A DNA stretch of 64,000 nucleotides, taken from NCBI RefSeq assembly GCF_900107305.1, contig NZ_FNPL01000015.1, positions 1-64,000 on the forward strand, in the 5' to 3' direction. The notes under the pieces are model-generated. The model was not told where the DNA came from. It saw only the letters and a list, made by a program, of their open reading frames with translations, and made no database searches. Below are positions 62,953 to 64,000 of this stretch, one piece after another. Position 1 is the first letter of the stretch. Every line of letters starts with the position of its first letter. Source of the stretch: Thermoactinomyces sp. DSM 45892 (GTDB lineage: Bacteria; Bacillota; Bacilli; Thermoactinomycetales; Thermoactinomycetaceae). A program made the position numbers and the translations under genes.

Positions 62953-64000
62953 TTACTGAATCTCGACAACCGTTACACCTGAGCCGCCTTCACCCATACT
63001 CCCAAGTCGAAACGACTTAACGTTACGATGGGAACGGAGGAATTGTTGAACGCCTGTACGGAGGGCTCCGGTTCCCTTCCCATGGATGAGATGAACCTGC
63101 TTATAACCGGCTAAGATTGCGTGATCAAGATACCGATCAATCTCCATAATGGCTTCTTCTACAAGATGCCCTCGTAAATCAAGCTCCGGGCGTACATCTG
63201 CCTTGCGACTGATAGACGAAGTGGATTTGGGTTGAGATTGTTGCTTACTTTCTCTCTTCTCTAGCTGATCCCGTTTCAATTTCATTTTCAAAGCGCCAAT
63301 CTGCACTTGAAATTCCTTGTCGCTCAATACTTCTACGATTGCGCCTTTTTGTCCCAAGCTAGCAACAAATACTTCATCCCCTACCGCTAACTTCTCGTCT
63401 GACTTCTTCGTTGTTGTACTGTGGTGTAGCACTAAATCGGGTACTGCGGCGCCTAAACGTTTGCGTGTTTCAATCAGTTCATGCTCTTTCAGTTCCTGTG
63501 GACGAGCCTTAGCCCATTCACGAAGTTTCTTCAATACTTCATCTGCTTCGCGCTCCGCATGACTAATGATTTGTCTTGCTTCTAATCGAGCCTTCTCACG
63601 AATCTGCGCTTTTTCCTCTTCCCATGCCTGTAATTTTGCTTCAAGGCCCTGATGAATTTCTTCTGCCTCAGCTCGTAACCGGTCAGCATCCTTTCGTGCA
63701 TCTTCTGCGGCTTTTCGCTCTGATGTAAGAGTCGTAATCATCTCCTCCAAGCGATTGTCATCACTGGAAATATGCGATTTAGCTTCTTCAATTAGGTAAT
63801 TTGGGAGCCCTAAACGCTTGGAGATCGCAAAAGCATTACTTTTCCCTGGTACTCCTATTAGCAGGCGATAGGTAGGTCGAAGCGTTTCTACATCAAACTC
63901 TACACTTGCATTTACCGTGCGGGGGTGCGTATGAGCAAATAATTTCAGCTCGCTATAATGGGTAGTAGCCACCACAGCCGCTCCCAATCCAATACAGTGC
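62953..64000 (-). CDS. mutS2: Endonuclease MutS2, C-terminal part (runs off the window)
   Basis: About 349 C-terminal residues are present; the frame stays open through the right edge, so the start lies outside. The visible part holds the end of the ATPase domain (V-V-A-T-T-H-Y-S-E-L-K), the long coiled coil (about 100 residues of charged helix) and the C-terminal Smr nuclease domain with L-D-L-R-G-H-L-V-E-E-A and I-H-G-K-G-T-G-A-L-R. MutS2 limits homologous recombination and acts on collided ribosomes in Bacillus. In Bacillus it lies near lcfA. Confidence 0.94.
   Translation of the reverse strand, partial: HCIGLGAAVVATTHYSELKLFAHTHPRTVNASVEFDVETLRPTYRLLIGVPGKSNAFAISKRLGLPNYLIEEAKSHISSDDNRLEEMITTLTSERKAAEDARKDADRLRAEAEEIHQGLEAKLQAWEEEKAQIREKARLEARQIISHAEREADEVLKKLREWAKARPQELKEHELIETRKRLGAAVPDLVLHHSTTTKKSDEKLAVGDEVFVASLGQKGAIVEVLSDKEFQVQIGALKMKLKRDQLEKRESKQQSQPKSTSSISRKADVRPELDLRGHLVEEAIMEIDRYLDHAILAGYKQVHLIHGKGTGALRTGVQQFLRSHRNVKSFRLGSMGEGGSGVTVVEIQ

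Overview
The window comes from a low-GC Gram-positive bacterium of the Bacillales. The gene set (sdhCAB, uvrC, trxA, etfBA, a FadR-type TetR regulator, lcfA, mutS2, a YeeI-type YebC, a YidC lipoprotein, pgsBCA) matches Bacillus-type chromosomes, but the order is shuffled. The many TTG and GTG starts behind strong Shine-Dalgarno (SD) sequences and the abundance of small secreted proteins would fit a Thermoactinomycetaceae-like genome; that family assignment is inference. No tRNA, rRNA, CRISPR array or insertion sequence was recognised.

Layout. 1-2.3 kb: a secreted helical protein, a YhaI-like protein, a MaoC-like gene broken by an in-frame TGA, and a minus-strand unit of two micro-ORFs with its own terminator. 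2.3-8.4 kb: a compact class II lanthipeptide operon (two paralogous precursors, LanM, LanT), with a perfect hairpin between the precursors and lanM. 8.4-13.7 kb: housekeeping genes (yebC, yidC, sdhCAB, tatA). 13.7-17.8 kb: a membrane protein, a carotenoid desaturase-like/acyltransferase pair, and two YjgB-like lipoproteins. 18-23.2 kb: a poly-gamma-glutamate operon (pgsBCA, ggt/capD-like, one unknown). 23.2-31.2 kb: a xylose uptake locus, xylFGH preceded by a three-component sensor (XylFII-type binding protein, LytS/YesM-type kinase, YesN-type regulator) with a cre-like site at the xylF promoter. 31.4-33.7 kb: a crystallin-fold secreted protein and uvrC.

34-40.5 kb: a YknXYZ/MacAB-type ABC exporter set among three paralogous six-helix membrane proteins. 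Two of those three have a conserved hairpin between the SD and the start codon. 40.5-51 kb: a flavoprotein, trxA, a 23-residue PSM-like peptide gene, a secreted protein, the fatty-acid oxidation block etfA-etfB-fadR-lcfA with FadR operators, a second flavoprotein and an rRNA methyltransferase. 51-60 kb: an HTTM-DCC/DUF5819 pair, a secreted protein, two MFS transporters, an M2/M3-type peptidase and an aromatic-acid-exporter-like protein. 60-64 kb: YbjQ, the potassium importer KimA under a ydaO-type c-di-AMP riboswitch, a decayed GNAT acetyltransferase, a 27-residue membrane peptide and the C-terminal part of mutS2, which runs off the right edge.

The most unusual items are the micro-ORF pair sharing the pattern M-Y-x-x-A-(D/E)-P-P (1624-1870), the SD-to-AUG hairpins of the membrane-protein family (33918 and 39425), the lanthipeptide precursors with an identical C-terminal 14-residue block, and the isolated PSM-like peptide gene at 43004.
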